Shown here in pieces: positions 1 to 7,298 of a stretch of 13,924 nt of DNA (position 1 is its first letter; every line of letters starts with the position of its first letter). The notes under the pieces are model-generated. The model was not told where the DNA came from. It did no database searches and saw only the letters and a program-made list of their open reading frames with translations. The stretch covers positions 1-13,924 of the forward strand of contig CAAGFN010000163.1 in the NCBI GenBank assembly GCA_900769145.1, read 5' to 3'. Source of the stretch: Rikenellaceae bacterium. GTDB taxonomy: Bacteria > Bacteroidota > Bacteroidia > Bacteroidales > UBA932. The translations under genes were made by a program, and so were the position numbers.

Positions 1-1121
1 ATACCCGCTGCGACAGCGGAACCGATGACGCCGGCCACGTTTGGGCCCATGGCGTGCATCAGGAGATGGTTCGTCGGATCGGCCTCGCGGCCTGCCATCT
101 CGGATACCCTGGCGCTGTCAGGAACAGCGGATACTCCGGCATTGCCGATCAGAGGATTGATCTTCTTGCCCTCCTTCAGGAAGAGATTGATAAACTTTAC
201 GAAGAGGACACCGCAGGTCGTCGCAATCACGAATGAAAGCAGGCCAAGGCAGAAAATCTTCACGGAGTTAGCGGAAAGGAACTTGTCAGCCTGGGTCGAA
301 CAGCCCACTGTCAGACCGATAAGAATCGTAATCACATCCACGAGCGGACCCCTTGCCGTCTCAGCCAGCCTTCTGGTCACGCCGCTCTCCTTCAAGAGGT
401 TACCGAAGAAAAGCATACCCAGAAGAGGAAGTCCTGAAGGTACAATGAAAGCGGTTGTCAGGAAGCCGACGATAGGGAAAATGATTTTCTCCCTCTGGCT
501 GACCGCACGCGGAGAAGGCATCCTGATAAGACGCTCCTTCTTCGTAGTCAAAAGCTTCATAATAGGCTTCTGGATTACCGGTACAAGAGCCATATAGGAA
601 TAGGCTGAAACTGCGATTGCGCCCATAAGGTCCGGTGCCAGTTTCGAAGACAGGAAGATGGCGGTCGGGCCGTCAGCACCTCCGATAATGCCGATGGCAC
701 CTGCCTCGTTCGGGGCGAAGCCCAAGGCCAATGCCAGGAGATAGGCGCCGAAAATACCGCATTGTGCAGCCGCTCCGATAAGAATGAGACGCGGTTGGGA
801 TATCAGGGCGGAGAAATCAGTCATCGCTCCGATACCCAGGAAAATAAGAGGCGGATACCAGCCCTGCCTTACACCCTGGTAGAGAATATTGAGCACTGAA
901 CCATCCTCATAGACTCCGATATTGAGACCCGGAAACATCGGAATATTGCCGATAATCATACCGAATCCAATCGGGACAAGGAGCAGCGGTTCCCACTCCT
1001 TCTTGATGGCAAGAGTGATGAACACAATGCCTATGACAATCATCACGAGATGCTGCCAAGTCATGTTGCAGAATCCCGTAAACTGCCAGAATTGCTGTAA
1101 ACTACTGAATATCTGACTCAT
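1..1121 (-). CDS. mmdB: Na+-translocating decarboxylase beta subunit (OadB/MmdB family), 3' end cut by window
   Basis: Integral membrane subunit that couples decarboxylation of carboxybiotin to Na+ export. I read it by translating the reverse complement from the ATG at 1121. The 373 visible codons are very hydrophobic with many membrane segments. The family hallmark GGADGPTAIF lies at about residues 147-156; its Asp corresponds to the essential Na+/carboxybiotin-site Asp of Klebsiella OadB. The frame is still open at base 1 (ending ...GSAVAAG), so judging by family length about ten C-terminal residues are missing. It is the last gene of the operon, 7 bases after the biotin carrier gene. Substrate naming (methylmalonyl-CoA rather than oxaloacetate or glutaconyl-CoA) is inferred from the acyl-CoA-type carboxyltransferase gene at 2528-4090, because the beta subunit itself does not reveal it. 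Confidence 0.95.
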   Translation of the reverse strand, partial: MSQIFSSLQQFWQFTGFCNMTWQHLVMIVIGIVFITLAIKKEWEPLLLVPIGFGMIIGNIPMFPGLNIGVYEDGSVLNILYQGVRQGWYPPLIFLGIGAMTDFSALISQPRLILIGAAAQCGIFGAYLLALALGFAPNEAGAIGIIGGADGPTAIFLSSKLAPDLMGAIAVSAYSYMALVPVIQKPIMKLLTTKKERLIRMPSPRAVSQREKIIFPIVGFLTTAFIVPSGLPLLGMLFFGNLLKESGVTRRLAETARGPLVDVITILIGLTVGCSTQADKFLSANSVKIFCLGLLSFVIATTCGVLFVKFINLFLKEGKKINPLIGNAGVSAVPDSARVSEMAGREADPTNHLLMHAMGPNVAGVIGSAVAAG

Positions 1122-1128
1122 TGCCTGA

Positions 1129-1572
1129 TTATGCGATGGTTACGATAGGGGTGCCGTCGGAAACCGAGTCGCCCTTGGCTACGTGAATCTTTGTAACAGT
1201 ACCTGCGCTCTCCGCCTGGATTTCATTCTCCATCTTCATCGCTTCGAGAACAGCCACCTTCTGGCCTGCGGAAACAGTGTCGCCTTCCTTTACGGATACC
1301 TCGAGAATGACGCCAGGCATAGGGGCCGTAACCGCCTTGCCAGCGCCTGCAGGTGCAGCAGCCGGCTTTGGAGCAGCAACAGGGGCCGGAGCAGCCTGGG
1401 CAGCAGGAGCGGCCTGTACAGGTGCAGCCTGGACCGGAGCTGCAGGGAGGACATTGTCCATTTCCACCTGGTATGAAACTCCGTTCACTGTCACGTCAGC
1501 GATATTTCCCTCAGTAGAGTTGATGGCAACATTGTACTCGTTGCCGTTAATCTTGAATTTATACTCTTTCAT
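1129..1572 (-). CDS. mmdC: Biotin carboxyl carrier subunit of the sodium-pump decarboxylase
   Basis: This 147-residue protein carries the biotin that shuttles CO2 from the carboxyltransferase to the membrane beta subunit. Residues 1-40 form a short N-terminal segment typical of such carriers. Residues about 42-78 are an Ala/Pro-rich flexible linker with repeated PVQAAP-like units. Residues about 80-147 are a biotinyl/lipoyl domain. The biotinylation motif EAMKMEN is at 110-116, with Lys113 as the biotin site. The ATG at 1572 is the only sensible start, 26 bases after the preceding stop codon. It lies between the OadG-like and beta-subunit genes, as in other decarboxylase operons. The symbol follows Propionigenium/Veillonella usage (gamma subunit) and is a family-level call. 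Confidence 0.96.
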   Translation of the reverse strand: MKEYKFKINGNEYNVAINSTEGNIADVTVNGVSYQVEMDNVLPAAPVQAAPVQAAPAAQAAPAPVAAPKPAAAPAGAGKAVTAPMPGVILEVSVKEGDTVSAGQKVAVLEAMKMENEIQAESAGTVTKIHVAKGDSVSDGTPIVTIA

Positions 1573-1598
1573 AATGATTGTTCTTTAATAGTTTGGTT

Positions 1599-2513
1599 TT
1601 ATTGCCTTGGAGATTTGCGGAAACCCTGTTCCTTGCTGTTCCAGGCACTCTGGTTATGCCTTATTGTAATAATGTAACTCTCCTTGTCGTGAACGGTGTC
1701 GTTCATGTACTGGTGCATTGCAAGCGCAATCGCCGCATGTACCTCACCGCCGAGTTCCCTGTCGAGAGCCATAGCGATGGCAGCCGCCACCTCAGGCGTC
1801 ATTTTCCCATTTGCCTTCTTCACGGCAGGCTTTTTCTTCGTGCCGCCGAGGCTGATCCCGAGCAATGCGAAAAGCCACCACAGAATCAGGAGCGCCGCGA
1901 ATACCACGGAAATGGACACGAGAGTGAGCACAAGGCCGTAAGGGTCATCGTGGGCGAGTTTCTCGCTTCCGGACTCCTTGCCTTTCTGTCCGTTCACCAT
2001 CATCGGGGACGGGTCAATGCCTCCGGCGACGACATCCCATTGCTGCTGGCGAATATCATGCGCCACCTTCGCCGCAGATTTTCCGGATGTAAGGTCGGAA
2101 GGTACTGTCAATGAGTCAATTATGGTTCTTCCGTCATTGCTGACCAGATAAACGCTCATACCCCTTTCTACCTTGAAATCAATGTAGAAAGTGCCGTCAT
2201 TGCTGTCACCGCTGGCGTACAGGAGGGCTACCTGACGCGGACCGACCTTGGTCCTGGCGTCCGTCTTGGATATCATGCACTTCTTCAGGTCGCTCCTGTC
2301 ATCAGTCAGGTAGCAGCCTGCGAAGTTTACCGTGCCCTGAGACTTGTTGTAAATCTCAATCCATCCGTTCCTCCTTCCGTAGTCATCCACAATTCCGCTG
2401 TCCGATGCCGGCATTATCTCCGAAATGATGAGATCGCTGACATTCTGGCCTGCGGCATTGAACGACAGGATTGAGGCGAGGATGAGGGCGTATGTCAATA
2501 TTGCCTTTCTCAT
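1599..2513 (-). CDS. Lamin-tail domain/OadG-like membrane subunit of the decarboxylase
   Basis: This protein of about 304 residues probably replaces the small gamma/delta (OadG/MmdD) subunit that anchors and assembles the pump. An N-terminal signal sequence (residues 1-22, likely cleaved near AAG|Q) is followed by a lamin-tail-like beta domain (about 25-135; LIISEIMPAS, WIEIYN, CYLTDD, VALLYASG). One membrane helix follows (about 192-218), then a basic Lys-rich stretch. The cytoplasmic tail (about 238-304) ends in an ITIRH...SAW...GFRKSP pattern like that of Bacteroidota OadG proteins. The domain order implies that the lamin-tail part is outside the cytoplasm. I chose the ATG at 2513; a TTG three codons upstream (2522) is possible. 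It sits 14 bases after the carboxyltransferase stop. Its role is inferred from architecture and operon position. Confidence 0.88.
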   Translation of the reverse strand: MRKAILTYALILASILSFNAAGQNVSDLIISEIMPASDSGIVDDYGRRNGWIEIYNKSQGTVNFAGCYLTDDRSDLKKCMISKTDARTKVGPRQVALLYASGDSNDGTFYIDFKVERGMSVYLVSNDGRTIIDSLTVPSDLTSGKSAAKVAHDIRQQQWDVVAGGIDPSPMMVNGQKGKESGSEKLAHDDPYGLVLTLVSISVVFAALLILWWLFALLGISLGGTKKKPAVKKANGKMTPEVAAAIAMALDRELGGEVHAAIALAMHQYMNDTVHDKESYIITIRHNQSAWNSKEQGFRKSPRQ

Positions 2514-2527
2514 ATCGTCCAATCGGT

Positions 2528-4090
2528 CTAAAGAGGAAGGTTGTCGTGCTTCTTGGCAGGTATGCTCTGCTTCTTGCCTGCGAGGGACTCGAGAGCCCTG
2601 ATGACCCTGAACCTGGTGTTGCGAGGCTCGATGATATCGTCAATGTAGCCCATCTTGGCAGCCTGGTAAGGATTGCAGAAGAGATCATTGTATTCATTCT
2701 TCTTTTCCTCAGCGATTTTCTGCTGCTCCGCCGGGTCCTCGACAGCCTTGATTTCCTTGCCGTAGAGAATCTGGACGGCTCCGTCCGCTCCCATCACGGC
2801 AATGTTGGCGGATGGCCAGGCGTAGTTGATGTCTCCGCGTATCTGCTTGCAGCTCATCACGATATGGGCACCGCCGTAAGATTTCCTGAGGGTGACTGTC
2901 ACCTTAGGCACGGTAGCCTCGCCGTATGCGTAGAGAAGTTTTGCGCCATTGGCAATGATGGCCCCGTATTCCTGCTGGGTTCCGCAGAGGAAGCCAGGCA
3001 CGTCCACGAGAGTGACAAGAGGAATGTTGAAGGCATCGCAGAAGCGCACGAACCTTGCAGCCTTCCTGGAGGCATTGATATCCAGTACTCCGGCAATCAC
3101 CTTAGGCTGGTTGGCCACGATGCCGACACTCCTGCCATTCATGTGGGCGAAACCGACAATGATGTTGCGGGCATAACTCTGGTGAACCTCGAAGAATTTC
3201 CCATCATCGACAATGCTCTTGATGACATAGTACATGTCATAGGCCTTGTTAGGGCTGTCCGGGATAATGTCATTGAGGCTGTCATCCACCCTTGATACAG
3301 GGTCCGAAGTGGGAACTACCGGTGCCTCTTCCATATTGTTTTGCGGGAGATAGCCCAGGAGTTCCTTGATTATCCTGATTCCGTCCTCGTCATTCTCCGC
3401 AGCGAAATGAGCCACGCCGCTCTTGGTTGCGTGGACGCTGGCTCCTCCCAAATCCTCGGAAGATACGTTCTCTCCGGTCACGCTCTTCACAACGGCAGGG
3501 CCTGTGAGGAACATGTAGGAGGTGTTCTTGACCATCACGGTGAAGTCCGTGAGGGCAGGGGAGTAAACCGCTCCGCCTGCGCAAGGTCCGAAGATTCCGG
3601 AAATCTGCGGTACGACTCCGGATGAGAGAATGTTTCTCTCGAAGATTTCGCCGAACCCGGCCAGGGCGTTGATGCCTTCCTGGATTCTGGCTCCGCCTGA
3701 GTCGTTAAGTCCGATGCAAGGGGCCCCGTTGCGGGTAGCCATATCCATTACCTTGCAGATTTTCTGTGCCATTGCCTCTCCGAGCGAGCCTCCCGACACG
3801 GTGAAGTCCTGGGCGAAAACATAGACGAGCCTGCCGTCTATCGTTCCCTGTCCTGTGACCACGCCGTCTCCGTCGAAATGCTGCTTGTCCATTCCGAAGT
3901 TCGTGCAACGGTGCTGTACGAACATGTCGAATTCCTCGAAACTGCCTTCGTCGAGGAGCAATGCGATACGCTCACGCGCTGTGAGCTTGCCTTTCTGGTG
4001 CTGCGCATCAATTCTTTTCTGTCCGCCTCCCATCGAGGCCTTGGCTCTGCGCTCTGCCAGAATCTTGATATTATCCTGCTGGATACTCAT
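2528..4090 (-). CDS. mmdA: Acyl-CoA carboxyltransferase, methylmalonyl-CoA decarboxylase alpha subunit / propionyl-CoA carboxylase beta type
   Basis: This 520-residue cytoplasmic enzyme moves the carboxyl group of (S)-methylmalonyl-CoA to biotin, giving propionyl-CoA. It contains both crotonase-fold carboxyltransferase halves. The N half shows DSGGAR at 130-135 and GPCAGGAVYSPAL at 168-180 (CoA and oxyanion elements). The C half shows DVPGFLCGTQQE at 363-374, KSYGGAH at 403-409 and NYAWPSA at 422-428. The length is normal for the family. Many homologues have Pro where Cys369 stands in PGFLCG. It is first in an operon with the biotin carrier and membrane pump genes, which favours a Na+-pumping decarboxylase over an ATP-dependent carboxylase; no biotin carboxylase gene is present in the window. 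The methylmalonyl-CoA epimerase gene often found beside it in relatives is absent from the immediate neighbourhood. Confidence 0.93.
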   Translation of the reverse strand: MSIQQDNIKILAERRAKASMGGGQKRIDAQHQKGKLTARERIALLLDEGSFEEFDMFVQHRCTNFGMDKQHFDGDGVVTGQGTIDGRLVYVFAQDFTVSGGSLGEAMAQKICKVMDMATRNGAPCIGLNDSGGARIQEGINALAGFGEIFERNILSSGVVPQISGIFGPCAGGAVYSPALTDFTVMVKNTSYMFLTGPAVVKSVTGENVSSEDLGGASVHATKSGVAHFAAENDEDGIRIIKELLGYLPQNNMEEAPVVPTSDPVSRVDDSLNDIIPDSPNKAYDMYYVIKSIVDDGKFFEVHQSYARNIIVGFAHMNGRSVGIVANQPKVIAGVLDINASRKAARFVRFCDAFNIPLVTLVDVPGFLCGTQQEYGAIIANGAKLLYAYGEATVPKVTVTLRKSYGGAHIVMSCKQIRGDINYAWPSANIAVMGADGAVQILYGKEIKAVEDPAEQQKIAEEKKNEYNDLFCNPYQAAKMGYIDDIIEPRNTRFRVIRALESLAGKKQSIPAKKHDNLPL

Positions 4091-4172
4091 GTAAAATATA
4101 ATGTATTAAAGTGATACCTATGTTGTTATGACGTTACTTCGCTTCCGTGGCATCGCAACGTCTGCAATCCTG

Positions 4173-4201
4173 CAAATTTAATGAATATTAATTAAAAACA
4201 A
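4173..4201 (-). promoter_or_regulatory. Probable promoter of the decarboxylase operon
   Basis: Read on the minus strand, a TAAATTTG box (4180-4173) matches the Bacteroidota -7 consensus TAnnTTTG. A TTG at 4201-4199 lies 18 bases upstream; the usual spacing is 19-21. Transcription would begin near 4166, leaving a 5' leader of about 75 bases before the mmdA ATG at 4090. The -33 element overlaps the U-tract of the yebC terminator. I saw no riboswitch-like structure in the leader. Confidence 0.6.
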
Positions 4202-4227
4202 AAAAAGCGGACCCCAATGGGATCCGC
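4194..4227 (-). terminator. Rho-independent terminator after yebC
   Basis: On the minus strand, GCGGATCCC (4227-4219) pairs with GGGGTCCGC (4215-4207) across an ATT loop. This gives 8 Watson-Crick pairs plus one G-U. Seven T (4206-4200), a G and five more T follow directly. It lies 24 bases after the yebC stop codon and ends the TPR-yebC transcript before the decarboxylase operon. Confidence 0.93.
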
Positions 4228-4251
4228 AATGCAGTCTTATCGAACACTCTG

Positions 4252-5004
4252 CTATTCAGCAGGCTTCATTGTCGAATAAACGTTGGTGACATCGTCATCA
4301 TTCTCAAGCAGGTCTGTGAGCTTGTTCAATGTCTCCCTCTGCTCAGGGGTGACATCCTTGAGGTCCACGTTAGGAATCCTCTCGAAGCCTCCGGAAACCA
4401 GCTCGAAGCCGTTCTCCTCAATGTATTTCTGGATGCCGCCGTAGGACTCGTAGGCTCCGTAAATCACCACGTTCCTGGTGATATTCTCATTCTCGTCCTC
4501 CTGCTCCTCGATGAATACCTCTGGGTCATCGTCGAAATCGCAGAGAGCAAGCTGGAGCTCGTCAATGTCAAGACCTTCCTTGTCCTTGATCCTGAACACG
4601 CACTTGTGGTCGAACATGAAGCTTACACTGCCGCTGGTGCCGAGGGAGCCGCCGCACTTGGTGAAGTAGCTGCGGACATTGGCCACGGTCCTGGTATTGT
4701 TGTCAGTGGCTGTCTCCACGAGGAATGCGATGCCGAACGGGCCGTATCCCTCGAATGTAACCTCCTTGAAATCGCCGAGAGTCTTGTCGGTGGCCTTCTT
4801 GATAGCCCTCTCGATATTGTCCTTAGGCATATTTTCGTTCCTGGCCTCTGCGATGAGGGCGCGGAGACGCGGGTTGCCGACAACATCAGGTCCGCCCTGC
4901 TTTACAGCGATGGTGATTTCCTTTCCAATCTTGGTGAAGGTCTTGGCCATGTGGCCCCAACGCTTCATCTTCCTTTCTTTTCTGAACTCAAATGCTCTTC
5001 CCAT
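4252..5004 (-). CDS. yebC: YebC/PmpR/TACO1-family protein
   Basis: This 250-residue cytoplasmic protein belongs to the YebC family, described both as a DNA-binding regulator (PmpR) and, more recently, as a translation factor that relieves stalling at difficult sequences. The N-terminal signature GRAFEFRKERKMKRWGHMAK is followed by the conserved AEARNENMPKDNIERAIKKA segment (about 53-72) and the EGYGPFGIAFLVE stretch. An acidic middle region (DFDDDPEVFIEEQEDENE) precedes the C-terminal domain. The length is normal. The ATG at 5004 gives the canonical N-terminus. It follows the TPR gene by 11 bases, so the two are probably co-transcribed from the promoter at 5761-5791, and a clear terminator follows. 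Confidence 0.96.
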   Translation of the reverse strand: MGRAFEFRKERKMKRWGHMAKTFTKIGKEITIAVKQGGPDVVGNPRLRALIAEARNENMPKDNIERAIKKATDKTLGDFKEVTFEGYGPFGIAFLVETATDNNTRTVANVRSYFTKCGGSLGTSGSVSFMFDHKCVFRIKDKEGLDIDELQLALCDFDDDPEVFIEEQEDENENITRNVVIYGAYESYGGIQKYIEENGFELVSGGFERIPNVDLKDVTPEQRETLNKLTDLLENDDDVTNVYSTMKPAE

Positions 5005-5015
5005 ATTCCGAAATG

Positions 5016-5708
5016 TTATTTGGATGCCGGTGCGTTCTCAATCCTGCTGATATACTTGTCGATATCGTATCCCTCCATTGACTGTGGATACTGGTCCTTG
5101 ATCTTCTTGTAGAAGCCGAGAGCTTTCTCAGGCTTGCCGAGCTCCTCGCATACCACACCTGCCTTGAGGAGGTATGAAGCAGCGAAGAGATTGTCGACCA
5201 CTCCGGCTGCCTTCTCGTAGCAGGAGAGGGCATCGCTGAGTTTCTGGAGTCCGGTGTAGGCATCGCCCTTGCAGCCGAGTGCCCTTGCCTTCAGGATTTC
5301 ATCCTTTCCATTGTATTTTCCGAGGTAGGAAACCGCATTTTCGAAGTTGCCGAGCTGGAGTTCGCAGACACCTGCATAGAAATATGCGGCTGCTCCGGCC
5401 TTGGAACCGTATTCGTCGATAACCTGTGCAAATCCGAGGACATTGCCGTCACCGTTGAGGGCGATTTCATAGTTGCCCGCACGGAAACTTGCTTCGGCCG
5501 GATACATCTGCTCCTGTGCCTCGGCCCTTCTTGGCTCAGCATAGAACTTGTGGTAGCAGAGAACTGCCACGCCGACGAGAATCGCCGCTCCAAGCACGCC
5601 CCAGATCACTTTCTTGTTTTCATTGAAAAATTTCTCAACGGCGGAGACTTTCTCAGCAACATTCTCCTGCTGCTGTTTCTCCTGGTCTTTAAGTGTAACG
5701 TTTGCCAT
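5016..5708 (-). CDS. Membrane-anchored tetratricopeptide repeat protein
   Basis: This 230-residue protein has a charged cytoplasmic N-terminus (residues 1-33), one membrane helix (about 34-52, VIWGVLGAAILVGVAVL) and a C-terminal helical part with TPR-like units (about 107-220, such as AYFYAGVCELQLGNFENAVSYL and SYLLKAGVVCEELGKPEKAL). This is the architecture of YfgM-like or Bacteroidota-specific tetratricopeptide proteins, which act as protein-interaction scaffolds; the exact role is unknown. From memory, relatives often have such a gene divergent from or next to recF, as here. The start is the ATG at 5708, 52 bases downstream of a strong -7 box. It is the first gene of a two-gene unit with yebC. 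Confidence 0.87.
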   Translation of the reverse strand: MANVTLKDQEKQQQENVAEKVSAVEKFFNENKKVIWGVLGAAILVGVAVLCYHKFYAEPRRAEAQEQMYPAEASFRAGNYEIALNGDGNVLGFAQVIDEYGSKAGAAAYFYAGVCELQLGNFENAVSYLGKYNGKDEILKARALGCKGDAYTGLQKLSDALSCYEKAAGVVDNLFAASYLLKAGVVCEELGKPEKALGFYKKIKDQYPQSMEGYDIDKYISRIENAPASK

Positions 5709-5760
5709 ATTGATGTTTATTTTTTTGTTTCAAAATCGATGCGTTCCATCGCATAGTCCG

Positions 5761-5791
5761 CAAAATTACATAATTTTCGGCAATCCTACAA
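5761..5791 (-). promoter_or_regulatory. Bacteroidota-type promoter for the TPR-yebC unit
   Basis: On the minus strand, TTG (5791-5789), a 20-base spacer and TAATTTTG (5768-5761) fit the Bacteroidota -33/-7 consensus TTG-N19-21-TAnnTTTG. The predicted start is near 5755, giving a leader of about 47 bases before the ATG at 5708. This is the best promoter match in the window. Confidence 0.8.
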
Positions 5792-5812
5792 CGAGAAGCC
5801 GTTTAATTTCAT

Positions 5813-5820
5813 TATATTTG
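5813..5820 (+). promoter_or_regulatory. Possible -7 box of the recF promoter
   Basis: TATATTTG fits the TAnnTTTG -7 consensus and ends 22 bases before the recF ATG at 5843. No TTG is seen at the expected -33 spacing, so the call rests on one box and its position between divergent genes. Confidence 0.5.
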
Positions 5821-5842
5821 CATCAATAATCAGTCTTTGGAT

Positions 5843-6943
5843 ATGGCGGTGCTCAAAAAGTTGGTCGTTCAGGATTTCCGGAACATTGCTCTGGCGGAAC
5901 TTGAGTTCTCGTCTAACATAAACTGTATTTCCGGGGGCAATGGCGAAGGCAAGACCAATCTCATTGACGCCATCTATTATATGTCAATGACCAAGAGTGC
6001 CTCCAATGCGACTGACAGGTCCTGTATAAGATACGGTGCCGAGGCCTTTGCCATCTCGGGTCTTTACTCGATGAAGTCAGCCGAAAGCCGCTTCTCAGTA
6101 CGTGTTGCCGGCAACGGCGTCAAGAAACTGGTCAAGGACGACAAGCCCTGCCAGAGGATGTCGGACCATATCGGCCTGCTTCCTGTAGTGCTGGTCTCGC
6201 CTTCGGACGGGGCTCTGGTAAGCGAGTCCGGCGAGGAGCGCAGGCGTTTCCTGAACCAGGTGCTTTCCCAGATGGACGGGGAGTATCTCTCCGATGTCCA
6301 GCAATACAACAAGCTCATATCCCAGCGCAATGCAATGCTGAAGAATGATGCTCCCGATATGGCCCTGCTGGATATAATCGAGGAATCCCTGGCCTATCAC
6401 GGCCATCGGATTTTCGAGAAGAGGAAGGCATTCACAGAGGCTCTTTCACCCGTGATAGGTCATTATTATTCAATACTTTCCGGAGGCCGTGAAGAAGTCA
6501 GGGCGGAGTACAAGTCGGATCTCGCTTCTTCCTCCCTTTCATCGCTTCTCCATGCTTCCAGGCGCAAGGACCAGATTCTCGGGTACACCACCTCCGGCAT
6601 CCAGAGGGATGATCTCATTTTCCTTATGAACGGCCATCCTATCAGGAGGGACGGCTCGCAGGGACAGCAGAAGTCGTTCCTCGTTTCGTTGAAATTCGCC
6701 CAGTACGAACTGATGAAACAGGAGTCCGGGGTTCCTCCGACATTGCTGCTGGATGACGTGTTCGACAAACTTGACATGGACCGCACGTCGAATCTTCTCG
6801 GCCTCGTGGCCGGCAGCGACTTTGGCCAGATTTTCATAACGGACAGCAACAAGGTGCGTCTCTCCGGTATTGTGGACGGGGTTACGGCTGACCGTGCCTA
6901 TTTCACTGCTTCGGGCGGGTGTTTTGCAATAGAGGAGGTTTGA
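5843..6943 (+). CDS. recF: DNA replication and repair protein RecF
   Basis: This 366-residue SMC-like ATPase helps load RecA at single-strand gaps with RecO and RecR. The Walker A motif GGNGEGKTN is at 31-39. An ABC-type signature region GSQGQQKS is at 271-278, and the Walker B region LLLDDVFDKLD is at 301-311. LKKLVVQDFRNI at the N-terminus is the family's usual opening. The length is normal. I chose the ATG at 5843; a TTG two codons upstream is less likely. It opens a five-gene plus-strand run in which its TGA is separated by one base from the next ATG. It is divergent from the TPR gene. Confidence 0.97.
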   Translation: MAVLKKLVVQDFRNIALAELEFSSNINCISGGNGEGKTNLIDAIYYMSMTKSASNATDRSCIRYGAEAFAISGLYSMKSAESRFSVRVAGNGVKKLVKDDKPCQRMSDHIGLLPVVLVSPSDGALVSESGEERRRFLNQVLSQMDGEYLSDVQQYNKLISQRNAMLKNDAPDMALLDIIEESLAYHGHRIFEKRKAFTEALSPVIGHYYSILSGGREEVRAEYKSDLASSSLSSLLHASRRKDQILGYTTSGIQRDDLIFLMNGHPIRRDGSQGQQKSFLVSLKFAQYELMKQESGVPPTLLLDDVFDKLDMDRTSNLLGLVAGSDFGQIFITDSNKVRLSGIVDGVTADRAYFTASGGCFAIEEV

Positions 6944-6944
6944 G

Positions 6945-7298
6945 ATGGATAAGGCAAGGCGATACGACAATCACGTGACAATGGAGAGGAAGGACCCTTC
7001 CCCAATGTCGGACCTTGTCCCGATGTTCCTGAAACTCAGCGGAATGACGTCTATGGTCAATGAGAACCTGATTTTGTCGGCCTGGGACAAGGTGACTGGG
7101 GCGGGGTCTTATACATTGAAAAAATATTTCAAGGACGGCACTCTGGTGTGCCATATTTCCTCATCTGTGGTGAGGAACCAGCTTTATTTCCAGAAAGATG
7201 AAATCGTGGCCGCCATAAATGCTGAGGTGGCTTCGGATCCTATGAACTCCGGCAATCCCGGGAATAGGAAATATTTGAAAGCATTAATGTTGAAATGA
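6945..7298 (+). CDS. DUF721 (DciA-like) protein
   Basis: This 117-residue protein has the DUF721 core ILSAWDKVTGAGSYTLKKYF...DGTLVCHISSSVVRNQLYFQKDEIVAAIN (about residues 43-92). The family includes DciA, the loader of the replicative helicase DnaB in bacteria that lack DnaC/DnaI; Bacteroidota members are usually short single-domain proteins. The stretch before the core is somewhat long, so the real start could be the ATG at 6981 (MERKDP) rather than 6945. Position favours 6945, one base after the recF stop. The 3' end overlaps pdxB by four bases (ATGA), which suggests translational coupling. A helicase-loading role is inferred from family membership. Confidence 0.87.
   Translation: MDKARRYDNHVTMERKDPSPMSDLVPMFLKLSGMTSMVNENLILSAWDKVTGAGSYTLKKYFKDGTLVCHISSSVVRNQLYFQKDEIVAAINAEVASDPMNSGNPGNRKYLKALMLK

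Noticed and set aside
1370..1450. Short tandem repeats
   Set aside because: These are the codons of the Ala/Pro linker of the biotin carrier, an ordinary feature of that family.
1578..2114. 178-codon plus-strand open frame
   Set aside because: Antisense to the lamin-tail/OadG-like gene; its composition is that of a reverse-frame shadow.
2492..3295. 267-codon plus-strand open frame
   Set aside because: It lies entirely antisense to the end of the lamin-tail gene and to mmdA, which has unmistakable family motifs. Its translation shows no domain.
4606..5112. 168-codon plus-strand open frame
   Set aside because: Antisense to yebC and the TPR gene, both well supported.
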